Assembly (NCBI RefSeq): GCF_029360765.1
Contig: NZ_JARKNA010000011.1
Location: 99,650-163,649 of the forward strand
Direction of reading: 5' to 3'
Source: Terrimonas pollutisoli
GTDB lineage: Bacteria > Bacteroidota > Bacteroidia > Chitinophagales > Chitinophagaceae
Length of the DNA stretch: 64,000 bases
Position numbers and translations under genes: made by a program. This document shows, in pieces, positions 63,902-64,000 of this stretch; position 1 is the first letter of the stretch, and each line of letters begins with the position of its first letter. The notes under the pieces were generated by a model that did not search any database, was not told the origin of the DNA, and worked only from the letters and a program-made list of their open reading frames with translations.

Positions 63902-64000
63902 CTAAATTTCAAGGTTAAAAAGCTCAACTAATTCAGATTGCTCCTCGTTTTTAATGACCAACCTGGAATATTTGTTTTTTGAGTAAGGGGTTGTGATTGT
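63902..64000 (-). CDS. C-terminal end of an unidentified protein (partial)
   Basis: A minus-strand frame enters from the right edge and ends at TAG (63902-63904). The last residues are TPYSKNKYSRLVIKNEEQSE followed by LVELFNLEI. It has normal coding character but is too short for a family call. Confidence 0.5.
   Translation of the reverse strand, partial: TITTPYSKNKYSRLVIKNEEQSELVELFNLEI

Noticed and set aside
63716..63931. Plus-strand frame of 71 residues at the right end
   Set aside because: It starts inside the ROK gene in another frame and runs through the terminator hairpin; no coding support.

Overview
The window looks like a chromosome segment of a Bacteroidota bacterium, most likely a member of the Chitinophagaceae or a close relative (this rank is inferred, not proven). 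The evidence is: large TonB-linked outer-membrane beta-barrel proteins with carboxypeptidase-regulatory-like N-termini, two GLPGLI-family proteins, a DUF6089 barrel protein, a BlaI/M56 pair, and promoter boxes of the Bacteroidota TAnnTTTG type, including one in front of tRNA-His. I saw no rRNA operon, CRISPR array or intact prophage.

Positions 1-9.5 kb hold the end of an OstA/LptA-like gene, the processing protease Prc, tRNA-His, a DUF445 protein, a large outer-membrane barrel, two abutting glycosyltransferases and FtsE. At 9.5-12.4 kb is a BlaI-type repressor with twin palindromic operators, followed by an unusual M56 sensor fused to an amidase_3 domain and two TonB C-terminal domains. An IS256-family element (12.42-13.82 kb) lies directly behind it. 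From 13.9 to 29.6 kb come mostly housekeeping genes (purM, ribF, holA, a UbiD-family decarboxylase, dipeptide epimerase, idi, malQ), two tandem coiled-coil membrane paralogs and several envelope proteins.

The segment 29.6-35.0 kb is an accessory islet. It holds two small membrane proteins, a dead IS701-family transposase, a REP-associated (RAYT) transposase with two structured repeats beside it, a truncated RHS toxin tip with an HETAH zincin motif overlapping a small lipoprotein gene (a candidate toxin/immunity pair), and two paralogous tiny proteins. A 112-bp direct repeat flanks most of it.

From 35.3 to 45.1 kb lie dnaK, DUF456, YdeI-like, VOC, DUF4403, GtrA, argS, cupin and TPR genes. From 45.2 kb to the end most genes fit one theme, alpha-glucan metabolism: glgB; then on the minus strand glgA, glgC, an MFS carrier and a secreted GH13 enzyme in series; then, divergent from glgA, a FucP-like sugar permease and a ROK sugar kinase. 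With malQ at 26-29 kb this would cover breakdown and uptake of maltodextrins, phosphorylation of glucose and glycogen storage. Two receptor-GLPGLI cassettes, probably a duplication, sit inside this cluster.

The most noteworthy signals are: (1) dispersed 7-bp-period repeats, three of them lying in frame inside purM, the ubiD-like gene and argS; (2) the RHS zincin tip with its overlapping lipoprotein gene; (3) the M56-amidase-TonB fusion sensor with its twin operators; (4) the RAYT-linked repeats whose second stem differs in sequence but keeps its pairing.
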